This document shows positions 22,331 to 32,474 of a DNA stretch of 64,000 bases, piece by piece. Where the stretch lies: positions 372,001 to 436,000 of the forward strand of contig PUDQ02000033.1 in NCBI GenBank assembly GCA_002964805.2, given 5' to 3'. How positions within the stretch are numbered: position 1 is the first letter of the stretch; each line of letters starts with the position of its first letter. The notes below the pieces were generated by a model. It had not been told where the DNA came from. It made no database searches and worked only from the letters and a program-made list of their open reading frames with translations. Position numbers and translations under genes: made by a program. The stretch comes from Trametes villosa (lineage: Eukaryota; Basidiomycota; Agaricomycetes; Polyporales; Polyporaceae).

Positions 22331-25217
22331 TCACAACTTCGCGTCCTTGATGATATCGGCAGCCTAAAGAACGCATCGTCAGGAGGTTGAACGCGATGTT
22401 CCGAAAAGCCAACTGTACCTTCTCCCCGATAGCGTACACAGTCGCCTGAGTGTGCGCCGACAGTTGCTGGAGGGAGAGCAAGATTAGAATACCGCACGCA
22501 AGCTACCATGTTCAGGTATGCTCAACGTACAATCGGAATGATCGACGCATCGACCTGAGGCGCAGAGCGGAGCACATGTCAGCAGTCTCGCGCAGATCAA
22601 CTGGAGTACTGGTACTCACCACACGCAGATTCGCAGTACCATATACCTTGAGCTCGGCATCCACGACACCGCCGTCCTTCAGTGGCAGCATCGACGCGGT
22701 GCCAAGCGGGTGCCAGACGGGGGAGCAGTTGTTCTTGACGTACTCCGCGAGCGCCTCGTCCGACGCACACTCCTCCGGGGTCGGCGCGACCTGGCCGCGC
22801 GAAGCGGCGCCGAGCGCACCGGTGCGAGTGAGCTTCAAAGCGAACTTGAGGATGGACACGAGGACCTGCAGATCCGTAGGGTTGGAGAAATACTCTGGAG
22901 ACGGATGAGAACGCGGTCAAGGAGGGGCGGTCCGGAGTACTGGGGACGTACTGGGATCGATGAGCGGGGGCGCCGCGGGATCCGCAGAGGAGATGTGGAC
23001 GGAGCCTCGGGACAGGGGGTGCATGATAGCGCAAATGAAGGTCGCATAGCGTTTCTTGGGCTCGGGCTTCAAGCCAGATGCGAGGAAGAAGCCCGGGAAG
23101 GGGATGATCCTGTTCAGCTGTGAGCAAGGGGACACGGGTTGGAGACTCAGGGTACGTACTCGGCCTCGGCGGAGCCAGAGTCGCCGAACCACTTGATCTG
23201 GTACTCGAGCTGCTTCTTGATTCCCTCTGGCGCCTCGCGAACGGCCTCTTCTGCGAGTCTATTCCAGGTCTCGCGCTGATCCGCGCTCGTGAAGGTCTTG
23301 GAAGGTATGAAACCGAAGAGTGCGGCGACGGACGACGAAAGGAAGCCTTTCTGTTCCATGCTAGTAAAACGGTCAGACCGCCGGACGCCCCACCTACGGA
23401 GAAGACCTACTAGAGAGCACGTTGCTTTGCGGCTTCCTCGGGATCTTGGGCAAAGTCGATGGTATCGTAGCTGGAGTCGATTTCGTGGATGGTGGTAACA
23501 AACAAATGATCCTGTCAATGAATCATGAGTCTCCGTGACCTCAGGTTGGAGACCAGGGCAGTTCACCTCTGTACTATCAGGTCAGTTCACGCCGAAATGA
23601 ACAAAGCAGATAATGAACTTACGAAGGTTCTCGCCGACGCCCGGGAGATCAACTAAGGTCTGGATACCGTGCCTGCGCAGAATATCCTTGCTGCCAATAC
23701 CTAACAACGCCACAACACGATTGATATCGGCACATAAAAAGTCGCTAGCCACTTACCAGATAGCTCTAGAAGCTGTGGCGACTGGAATGAACCTGTAGGC
23801 GTAGCGGTCTGCCTTAGCCGGAGATTGCGCGCTAACACTCAAGATGTGGAGCTTACCTGCGGACAAGATGACCTCCTTGCGCGCCACGACGTGGTATTTC
23901 TGCCCTCCCTTCACAAACTCCACGCCAGTCGCTAGCAGAGGCGAAGAGCCCTGCTTGAAGGTCACTTTCGTAGCCAAAGCCCCGGTGAGCAGGACGAGGT
24001 TCGGCCTCTGCGCAATTGGTTCATAGTAGGCCTGCAACACGCGCGATTTAGTACAGCGAGCCTAGTGGACGTGAACGAAGAACAAACATTCGCTGAGTAG
24101 CTCCTGACCGCGGTGCTCGGGTCGACGGAGGCGTAACTCATGGACGTCCCGATGTTGAAGCCACTGCTCTAGAATCGGCGGGGAGATGTGAGGATTCCCT
24201 ATTGGATGCGACCTCCCGAGGAAGATGCTCACCGGCTGAGGATTTGGATGAACATCGAACTCTTCCAACGTCGAGACGAATGCCTCGTGAAGAGGATGGA
24301 AGTATACCGGGTAAGACTTCACAAGGGGGCCCGAGGTGCCGTGCCATTCGACGTCGGGGTTGGGAAGGGAGTATTTCTTGCCGAGCTCGGGCGAGAACGG
24401 CTTCGCGCTCTCAGACTGTGACGAGTTGTCAGAGTGGTGTAGGCTATGCGTGCCACGACTGGGAACAACGGACCTTCTTCAAATACTTCAAGAACTCTGC
24501 CCAGTTCCATCCCGGGTTTCCCAAAGCCTCGATTGCTGAGGGTTCACGTCAGGATACTGCTACCGCCAGGCCGGATAAGCGTGAGCCTACCGTCATATTC
24601 CCGGGCCGAGGCGCTTCCAGCCAAAGTGTCAACATCAGCGGTATTGGCGAAATGAGATGAGTCTTACCGATTGAAGCCGAGTAGGTTCAGCTAGTTCAAG
24701 GACGCGCTCAGTTTAATTCTAACGTAAACAAAGCTAGAGGAGCGCACCATAGACGAGCCTCCGAGGGCTTTGCCGCTAGTAACAACGTCAGCTCAGTCAG
24801 CTTGGGGGACTGGTCGTTGGCGGTAAGCTTACCGCGGTTGGTATACCGGACGGTTGTTCACATGCTTCTGAGGGACGGTCATGAATGCCCAATCATATTC
24901 GGGGTTTCCGATCAGGGATCCACACAGGCCTGTTGGATTACTGTGGTAAGTAGCTTGCTCAAACATTCGCGGCAGGACACACCTAGTACGTTGATGCCTT
25001 CTACATTGGGGTCCCACTCCCCGGCCTCGATGACGCCGACACGGACGGAGGCATCCTCCGAGAGCCTTGCACATCACTGTTTAGTTCTCAATGCGAACCA
25101 CAGTATTTCGACCACGTACCTGTTGGCAAGTACCAAGCCGGCAGTACCTCCCCCTACGATGACGTAGTCGAACGGGGTGGAAACAAACTGCTCGGGGCTG
25201 ATTGAATTTGAAGACAT
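22331..25217 (-). CDS. GMC oxidoreductase, leaderless (copy B)
   Basis: This FAD-dependent GMC oxidoreductase has no signal peptide. It begins MSSNSISPEQFVSTPFDYVI followed by VGGGTAGLVLANR. GNPEYDWAFMTVPQKHVNN, GKALGGSSM-LNLLGFNR (signature 1, split by an intron) and WHGTSGPLVKSYPVYFHPL come next. Then follow RKEVILSAGSFQSPQLLEL, FPGFFLASGLKPEPKKRY and MHPLSRGSVHISSADPAAPP. Catalytic histidines are in WHPLGTASMLP and SAHTQATVYAIGEK, and it ends AADIIKDAKL. About fifteen short introns are present, many at the same places as in copies C and D. The absence of a leader points to an intracellular enzyme. It appears intact; the substrate is unknown. Confidence 0.9.
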
Positions 25218-26477
25218 TTTTTGATAGGTGTTGCGACGGGTGTTGGATGATCGAGGTCGGGGATGGGGGTGGGGCCCGGGACATCGCGCAAGCCAGTATA
25301 TATTGCGAGGACTCTGTTTGCGCTGAAGGCCCTATGGAACGTCGTTGATCGAGGGTCCGTCATGGATACGTACTGGTCAGCCGTGAACCCCCGGACTCGG
25401 TGAGCCCAGGGCTCAGGCTGGTACAGGGCACTCGCCAGCCCGTACCGTCGACTAGGAGGGCGGGATTGCCGGAAACGTCGAGTCAGTGGCTGTTCCGGCT
25501 GTTTCATGGATGGTGCGTTTCGCGTCAAACCCCAGCGCCGTATGAAGAACAGAAGCCAGCGAGCGTGCCTACTCACCTGATAGTACGTGTGCGCAGGATC
25601 GATCCGCCACGAACACCCTATTCACGCGAGGGCATTCTAGCGACGCTGACGAGTTTGCGACTTGTGCCTAGAGTACGGTAAGAGGCGATAATTTTGAGGG
25701 TCCTGTCTTGGACGGATATCCGCGACAGGCCGTGGTTCACCACTGCGGGCGCGGAAACGGAAGGACAGAAGCAGTTGCCAAGAGAGTATATGCGATTAGC
25801 GCGATTGCGACGGCGATGCCTGGGTCCGGTAGGCAGACAGCAGAGATCTTGCAGACGTACACTCCAACGACGGCGCAGTCCGTGCACACTGCGCGGCAGC
25901 TGGAGTATACGACGCGCGTCCGACGGGATCACCGCGCTACGCGCATCGCGTCGCGTCGCGGGTTTCAGCGCACTGCAGCCTTCGACGTCTCGATGAGAAT
26001 GCGCCCTTGTGCTGTGAGCGGGGGGGTCCTGCAAACGGGACGACAGAGGGTCCGGTACCGTCGGACAACGTGGTTTCCATGTCTTGGATCACACTCGCGG
26101 TCGCCGAAAGTCATCATCCCGGGGTGAGACACACAAACACCTGTGCGGCAGTGCCTACCTGGATACTAGATAGACTACGGGTTTGTAGGCTTCGACGCTC
26201 AGCGGAGCGCATGACCGGACGCCGTGCCTCACGGTTGAGACAACCTGTGCCGTGTTCGTCCGAATCGCACATGCGGACGTATATGGGCTCGCGTATATGC
26301 TCTTAAACTCTACCGCCATTCAGGGGCACGTCAGAATCAAGTCAACGCCAGAATATACCGGAGCAGCATACCTGTCTGACCAACCTATCCGAACTTCACC
26401 GGAATCTACATGACATCGCATAGTGAATACCCTCATCTACATAGTAACACCTGACGAACTCGAGGTTTCGGGATCCC
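25218..26477. other. Intergenic gap within GMC cluster
   Basis: These 1.26 kb lie between GMC copies B and C. The left part is the promoter of copy B. I translated the rest in all frames and found no family match, only short open stretches without consistent splice logic. A decayed gene is possible but cannot be shown. Confidence 0.4.
25297..25303 (-). promoter_or_regulatory. TATA-like box upstream of GMC copy B
   Basis: TATATAT lies about 80 bases upstream of the copy B start codon at 25217, a normal distance for a fungal TATA element. The assignment rests on position and sequence only. Confidence 0.4.
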
Positions 26478-29360
26478 CTATTGAACATCGCTAACGCCCT
26501 TGATTATGTCTGCCGCCTGCGCAAAGTTGTCAGACCACGGGGGGGAAAGCAGTCGCGTCACTGACCTTCTCAGCGAGAGCATAGATGGTAGACTGAATGT
26601 GTGCTGACACCTCCTGTAGCGCGTCGATATCAGTCAACTCGAATCATGAGCGTTCAAAGGCCCGTGACACTGACAAAGGGAAGGACCGATGCGTCGACCT
26701 GGACATAACGCTCACAAGTCAGACTCAGCCGTACGAGTCTGTTGCGATCTCAGATGCGTACCACGCGTAAATTGGCGGTCCCGTAGACTCTGAGTTCGGG
26801 GCTTACAACGCCGCCGCCGGCTTGCGGGAGCATCGCTGCCGAGCCGATCGGATGATACACCGTGTTGCAGTTGTTCTTGATGTACTCGATCAAAGCCTCG
26901 TCTGTTACGCTCTCCTCGGGGCTCGGCGCGACCTGCTTGCGCACCACGTCCCCGAGGGGGCTGGTCTGGTACAGCTTCAGCGTGAACCTGATCAGCGCGA
27001 GCATCATCTCCAGATCGACCGGATTCGCGAAGTAGTCTGCGGATTGTCAGCGCGTGCAGAGAAACGTCCGAGGGCGCACGGCGTAGTACGTACTGGGGTC
27101 GATCGCAGGAGGGTGCGTCGGGTCGGCGGAGGCGATGTGGACAGATCCGCGGGAGAGCGGGTGCATGGTCGTTGCCAGCAGGGACGAGTACCGGGTGTTC
27201 GGCTCAGGCTTCAGGCCGCAGGGGAGGAAGAATCCAGGGAAGGGTATCAACCTGGAGGATCGGAGAGATTAGCGTAAGCAGCAGGGAGCCGCTATGCCGC
27301 AGTCGCTTACTCTGCCTCTGCAGACGTCTCGTCGTCTAGCCACTGCATCTGGAGTTCGAGCTGCTTCTTGACGCCCGCAGGCGCGGCCAGGATTGCTTCT
27401 GCGCCCATCTCCTTCCATTTCTTCACCTGTTCCTCGGATGCGAATACCTTCGCGGGCACAAATCCGAGAATCGTCGCCAGAGCGGAGGATAGATAGCCTT
27501 TCTGCGCTTTGCTACAGCGGTCCAAGTCAGACATGAGGACCCAGCCAAGCTATCGACGACGTACTACAGCTCCTGCTGCAGTTTGGCTTCTTCCGGGTCC
27601 TGCAGGAAGTCGACAGTCTCGTACTTGGGGTCGATCTCGTGGATGGTAATGACCCCTTCGTGGTCCTGCTAGACGTTAGCCGGGCCTCTACTGCAATAAA
27701 GTCGACGCTGAATACCTCTGCCGGTGGCATCGTCAATCTCTACGTCGAAAATGGCGAGGCAGTCCATACGACTCACGTAGATTCTCTCCGACACCGGGCA
27801 GGTCGAGCAAAACGTCGATCCCATATTTGTTGAGTATGTCCTTGTTCCCGATCCCTATGTACACGTCAGTCGGGCTATAACACGCACGCGTTGCACATAC
27901 CGGAGAGTTCAAGAAGCTGAGGTGTCTGGAACGTCCCTGAAACGAGACAATATATCAGGACCGCTACTGCGGGCGGAGCTCTTTCACGTACCAGCGCATA
28001 GGATGACCTCTTTGCGGGCCTTCGCCGTGAAAGATTCGCCATTGCAGGTGAAGCTCACGCGTGTTGCTAGCAACGGTGAAGACCCTGGCTCAAAGAGGAC
28101 TCTTGTAACCGTAGATCCCGTGACGAGCGCGAGGTTGTTGCGCTTGGCGTTGGGCTCGTAGTATGCCTAACGAGTTGTCAGTATCAACAACTTTCAAGGC
28201 GTGGTCCAACGCGTGATCGTAGATAGCCCTTACATTGGCAGAATAGCTTCTCGTAGCGGTCCGCGGGTCTACGGTGGCGAAGGTTGTGACCGATCCGACA
28301 TTGACTCCGTCGCTCTGCGCGCCCGGTGAGACCCAGAGATACTCGCTGTGCAAACGCAACGTACCGGTTCTGAGTTCTTTGGTACGCCGAGCGCCTCTAG
28401 AGCGCCTGTGATATGGAGGTGCAGGGCATTAAAGTTCGTGGGGTACGACTTCACCAGAGGGCCCGAGTCACCATGCCAATTTGCGGATTGGGTGGCATCA
28501 AGGCCATATTCGGGGCTGACGTTGATAGAAAGGGGCATAGTCGTCTCGGCCTGTGATGCGTCAACGATCATCCTATGATGCGCGTTTAACGACAAACCTT
28601 CTTCATGTATTTGAGGAACTGGTCCCAATTCCAGCCCGGATTCCCTAGAGCTTCAAAAGCTGATGGAGATGTATTGTCGGCCTATCATTCGTTACAAGAA
28701 AGCGAGCCGCTTACCGTCGTATTCGCGGGCGGAAGCTCTATGAAGTCGTGAGCAAGAGTAATCACTGCGCTTGACGTGTGTACTCTCACCGATTGAACAG
28801 CAAAAGATTCAGCTAATGACACAGTGGAACGCAGTCAGACAACCGAAAATTGATCTCGACTGAGTCGACTGAGAAGGCAACGGCAGCCTGCTCACAGCAG
28901 AGGAGCCCCCAAGAGCCTTTCCCCTGTAGAACGACGGTACACATGAGCGTGCGGCGGCTGCCACCACGCATGAATACGCACCTCGGTTGGGTTATCGTCC
29001 TGTTATTCACATATTTTTGCGGGACCGACGGGAAAGACCAGTCGTACTTGGGGTTGCCGATCAAAGACCCACATAAACCTGTTGGCATCGTCAAACTCTG
29101 CACATCAATTTTCGCGGGCGTCGTGCAAACCGGGGATTGAGATATGCTCAACGCCAGAATGCCATTCTCCTGCCTCAATGACTCCAACAGTAACGTCAGG
29201 ATCTTCCGAGAGGCTGGCGTGTATAAATCAGCCTCAGTGTCACAGATAGTATCCAACAGACCTACCGAGCAGCAAGTACTAGGCCGGTGGTTCCACCGCC
29301 TACGACGATGTAGTCGAAGACTCTAGATGCAAAGTCCTCGGGGATCACGGGAAAAGCCAT
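26478..29360 (-). CDS. GMC oxidoreductase, leaderless (copy C)
   Basis: This is a paralog of copies B and D. It starts MAFPVIPEDFASRVFDYIVV followed by GGGTTGLVLAAR, with no signal peptide. GNPKYDWSFPSVPQKYVNN and GKALGGSSA-LNLLLFNR (signature 1) follow. WHGDSGPLVKSYPTNFNAL, ARKEVILCAGTFQTPQLLEL and GVGENLQDHEGVITIHEIDP come next, with FPGFFLPCGLKPEPNTRY and MHPLSRGSVHIASADPTHPP further on. Catalytic histidines lie in YHPIGSAAMLP and SAHIQSTIYALAEK. The C-terminus is AADIIKGVSDVQ. Every exon junction I tested keeps the frame, so it looks functional. Expected reaction: FAD-linked oxidation of an alcohol or sugar, substrate unknown, likely inside the cell. It is divergent from the DUF6534 gene. 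Confidence 0.9.
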
Positions 29361-30746
29361 ATCAAGTTCAGGCGCCCGAGTGCGCTGAGAGGCGCAGCAA
29401 GTGAGTGAGGAGAGAGTACCTCCTCGCTGAGCAGCAGATTCTGTTATGTAGGGCTCTACCGATGTGCAGTCACACGGCGCCCAGCCGATACCCGAGTTGT
29501 GTGTCCTCTGGGTAACATTGTGCCCCGGCCGAATCGCGTTCCCACTGGGCCTGTCAATATGTCGGCGCTACTGAAGGAAGCTGATTGATCACCACAAGAA
29601 GCAAGCTGTCGTCGTCTCGAAGAGAAAAGACGGCAAAGTTGGGACATTCGGCATATGGCCAGCGTGAGTGTATGCGACGTCGGTGAGCTTCGCCGCAGGA
29701 CACAAGACACGCCCGCCAGCGCCAATCTCTTACGGGCAGGCGTTCCCAATTTGGTAAGTATGAACGAAAGCTGCGCTACCGTAATCCCAGCGTCGTCGCA
29801 ACTTGAGCTTAAACCATCGATCCCCAGCCTGAGCGCACCGGCCCTACTTGCAATGCTATATTGTACCACACTCTATGCCTCAAAAATCTGCTGAAGCGCC
29901 ACAAATCTCGCCCGGGTGCCGCCGGTGGACACGCCGGAACCGGAACACGCATGTATGGGGTAGCACCCGCGACACAAGGGTTCCCGAGCGCTGCGCCCAT
30001 ATCTCTCGGATGAATGGACTCCAGCATCGATTCCTTGCCTATCGATGGATGCACTCAGTCGGCTGACCCCCTCGTGTCCACCGGACGGTGCCCAAAACAC
30101 GATATTTCTCATGTTCGTTTCTGTGGGCGTCGCTTTTCCCAGAGCACGGGGACAGCCTAAAGCAGCGGTTCTCATGGCGGTTTGCCATCGCTGCGCCTGT
30201 ATGATGGTGAGGGACTAGTTTGTCTGTATCTGCGGCACATATGCTGATCGATGCATTCCTACAGCGATCGTTTTCACGCTGGACCTGCCAAAACACTTAC
30301 ATCATGACTCTGCCTGCACCACCGGATTTGGGTAGTTTGCTGGCAAGTTCGGCAGATAGTGACTTGAACCTTGAGGCGTGACAGTTGGCCTGTAAAAGCC
30401 ACACACTCGGGTTGTGGGTCCTAGTGGAGTCCGTGATGCATTATAGGGACCGGATCTCAGTCAAATACTGTTAGTGACTCCTAGTTTGGACTCGGATCGC
30501 GAAGTGCTGATTTTCTGATGTTTATGTGAACTTTTCGGTGCATCAGCAGCGCAAACTCACCATTTATCAGTGTACGAGCTGTGTAACCAACGCGCCCATT
30601 CGTGTGGCGTGTGCCGTGACTAGCGGACGTGCTGAGCATACGCGTCGCCTAACCTAGGAGGCTCCTTCCGCCTGAAGCTCGCCCTTTAAGAGGCCATCTC
30701 AAGGTATGGCTCGAGCTGCGCTCACTGCTGCCATCAATTTCGCGCC
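29361..30746. other. Intergenic gap between GMC copy C and DUF6534 gene
   Basis: These 1.39 kb separate two divergent start codons and form the longest possible shared control region of the cluster. No gene, repeat or RNA could be supported in it. Confidence 0.4.
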
Positions 30747-32382
30747 ATGGCGCCCTCCAGCGAAATACCCCACAACGTCGCGCTACTGTGAGTCATAACA
30801 TGTCTCTCAGCTTGAGTTTGTGTATACACTGGAACGATCTTACTGATGACTTTCCATACACAGCGCTGGCCCACAGGTAAGAAATCACATTCTCTGCGAC
30901 AGCCTGCGCGTTCAATACGGTCTGACGTCGTCGGGTCGGTTTTTAGCTCTTTGGCCATCTCTTCAACTACGGCCTCTTCGGGGTGTTGTCTACGCAAGTC
31001 TGTACGTGCCCCTCTTTCCATCCACCGATTTATTCGAACGTACACCCAGATATATATCACATCTCGGATAGTAGGGATGGCTTGAAGATCAGGGCGTTCA
31101 GTTACGTCCCTGGGCTAAGTCTGGATAGCGACCTATCTCTGACCACCTGTCTACAGTTTACGGGCTCTACGTCGCCGAAATAGTCCAAACCGTGCTAGCT
31201 TCCCACGATGCCGTCGAGGTCCTGGCCATAGGCTGGGGAAATGCCGCAGCCCTGAACAGCCCGCAGTGGATATGGCTCGAGGCACCGATCTTCAGCGGCC
31301 TCAGTACGTTCCGCCTTGGGCTTACATCCGCGGTAGGGGTTGATCACGTCTCCGTTATAGTATCTGCCTCCGTTCAAAACTTCTACGCATGGCGGATCTC
31401 TGTCCTGAGCAAGTCTACTTTACTCCGGCTGTTCATCGTCCTGGTAGGCCTTAAATCGCGCAATAAGCGCACGCTCGATATGATGCTCAGCTCCTGGACT
31501 ACTAGATCTCACTGATGCAAAGCTCAGCAGCCATAGCGGTCGGGGTTATCGTAAGACTCCGTCCGCATGCGATTTCCCGAACTTCAGGGCTACTAAGGGC
31601 TCTCGGCAGGCCCGCATAACCAACGACGACACCGTCTTACAACTCAGGACGAAAAAGCCGCTCATTGTGTGGCTGGGCGGGAGCGTCGCATGCGACTGCA
31701 TCATCGCTGCTTGTATGCTCTACTACGTGCGCCCCATTATCTGCGACGCTCTCTCGGTTTGCTCATCATATCCCCCGCTTTACAGCTCTGGAGAGGCCTG
31801 CAGCGTTCGCTACTAGACAAAGTGATCACGCGTCTCATGCGTCTGACCATCGAGACCGGGATCCTGACGGCGTCCATCGCGACTGTGGACCTCATCCTCT
31901 TCCTCACTTTCGAACACAACAACCTACACATGGCTCCGTGAGTGACAGCTCCACCGTCCCGCAACTCGCTCACTGAACAGATCGCGAACAGCGCGATCGC
32001 GCTCAGCAAGCTGTACACCAACGCGCTGATGATGGTAATCAACAATCGCGCTCGTATCAACAGCCTTCGTGGCGGCGTACACCACGTACACCACGGGGAC
32101 AACCGACTATGGGTCTCGGCAGGTGCGGCTCACATCGAGTCCGAAGTGGATGCTGGGCGAACGAGCACATCTCCGGTAGCAATCTCACTGCATACAACAG
32201 CCAGCGAGAATGGATGCGGCGCGAACCTGAACGCAGACAGCCCGGAATCGAGCACACGGAAGTTCTGTGGCGCTGACGGTCAGCCTCTATTTCCTCATAG
32301 ACGCCCGAATCATCCCACTCATTCGCCGTGTTTCAGCTCGGGCGGTGTGAGCAGCGCGAGATACGTCGGAACCCATTCATAG
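30747..32382 (+). CDS. DUF6534-type integral membrane protein
   Basis: This is a multi-spanning membrane protein of a family very common in Agaricomycetes and without known function. Spliced exons read MAPSSEIPHNVALLAGPQ, LFGHLFNYGLFGVLSTQVYI, then YGLYVAEIVQTVLASHDAVE. The run SASVQNFYAWRISVLSKSTL and LLRLFIVL with ISLMQSSAAIAVGVI is typical of the family. LGGSVACDCIIAACMLYY, then TRLMRLTIETGILTASIATV and DLILFLTF follow. The closing AIALSKLYTNALMMVINNR is the family's diagnostic last helix. About eight introns are present. The cytosolic tail is rich in His, Gly and Ser; its stop at 32380-32382 is the weakest point and a further intron could change it. It sits inside the GMC cluster, convergent with copy D. 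Confidence 0.82.
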
Positions 32383-32474
32383 TACTGTACGACTTTGAAC
32401 GCTGCCCCACTGCATTCAGATTTACCAGGAGATCTGCGCAACGCATGTATGCCCGCTATCGTCGTGCGGCCAAT

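Noticed and set aside
22183..22331. Overlap or fusion between GMC copies A and B
   Set aside because: Copy A ends at TGA 22181-22183 after ASDILKADAHH, and copy B ends at 22331 on the other strand. They are separate convergent genes.
25618..26034. A CFEM-like or Cys-rich secreted protein in the GMC gap
   Set aside because: Cysteines are too few and wrongly spaced, no signal peptide is present, and no frame could be joined by credible splice sites.
31942..32382. Separate small gene at the 3' end of the DUF6534 gene
   Set aside because: Its start AIALSKLYTNALMMVINNR is the diagnostic last helix of DUF6534 proteins and joins the preceding exon in frame through the AG at about 31992-31993.
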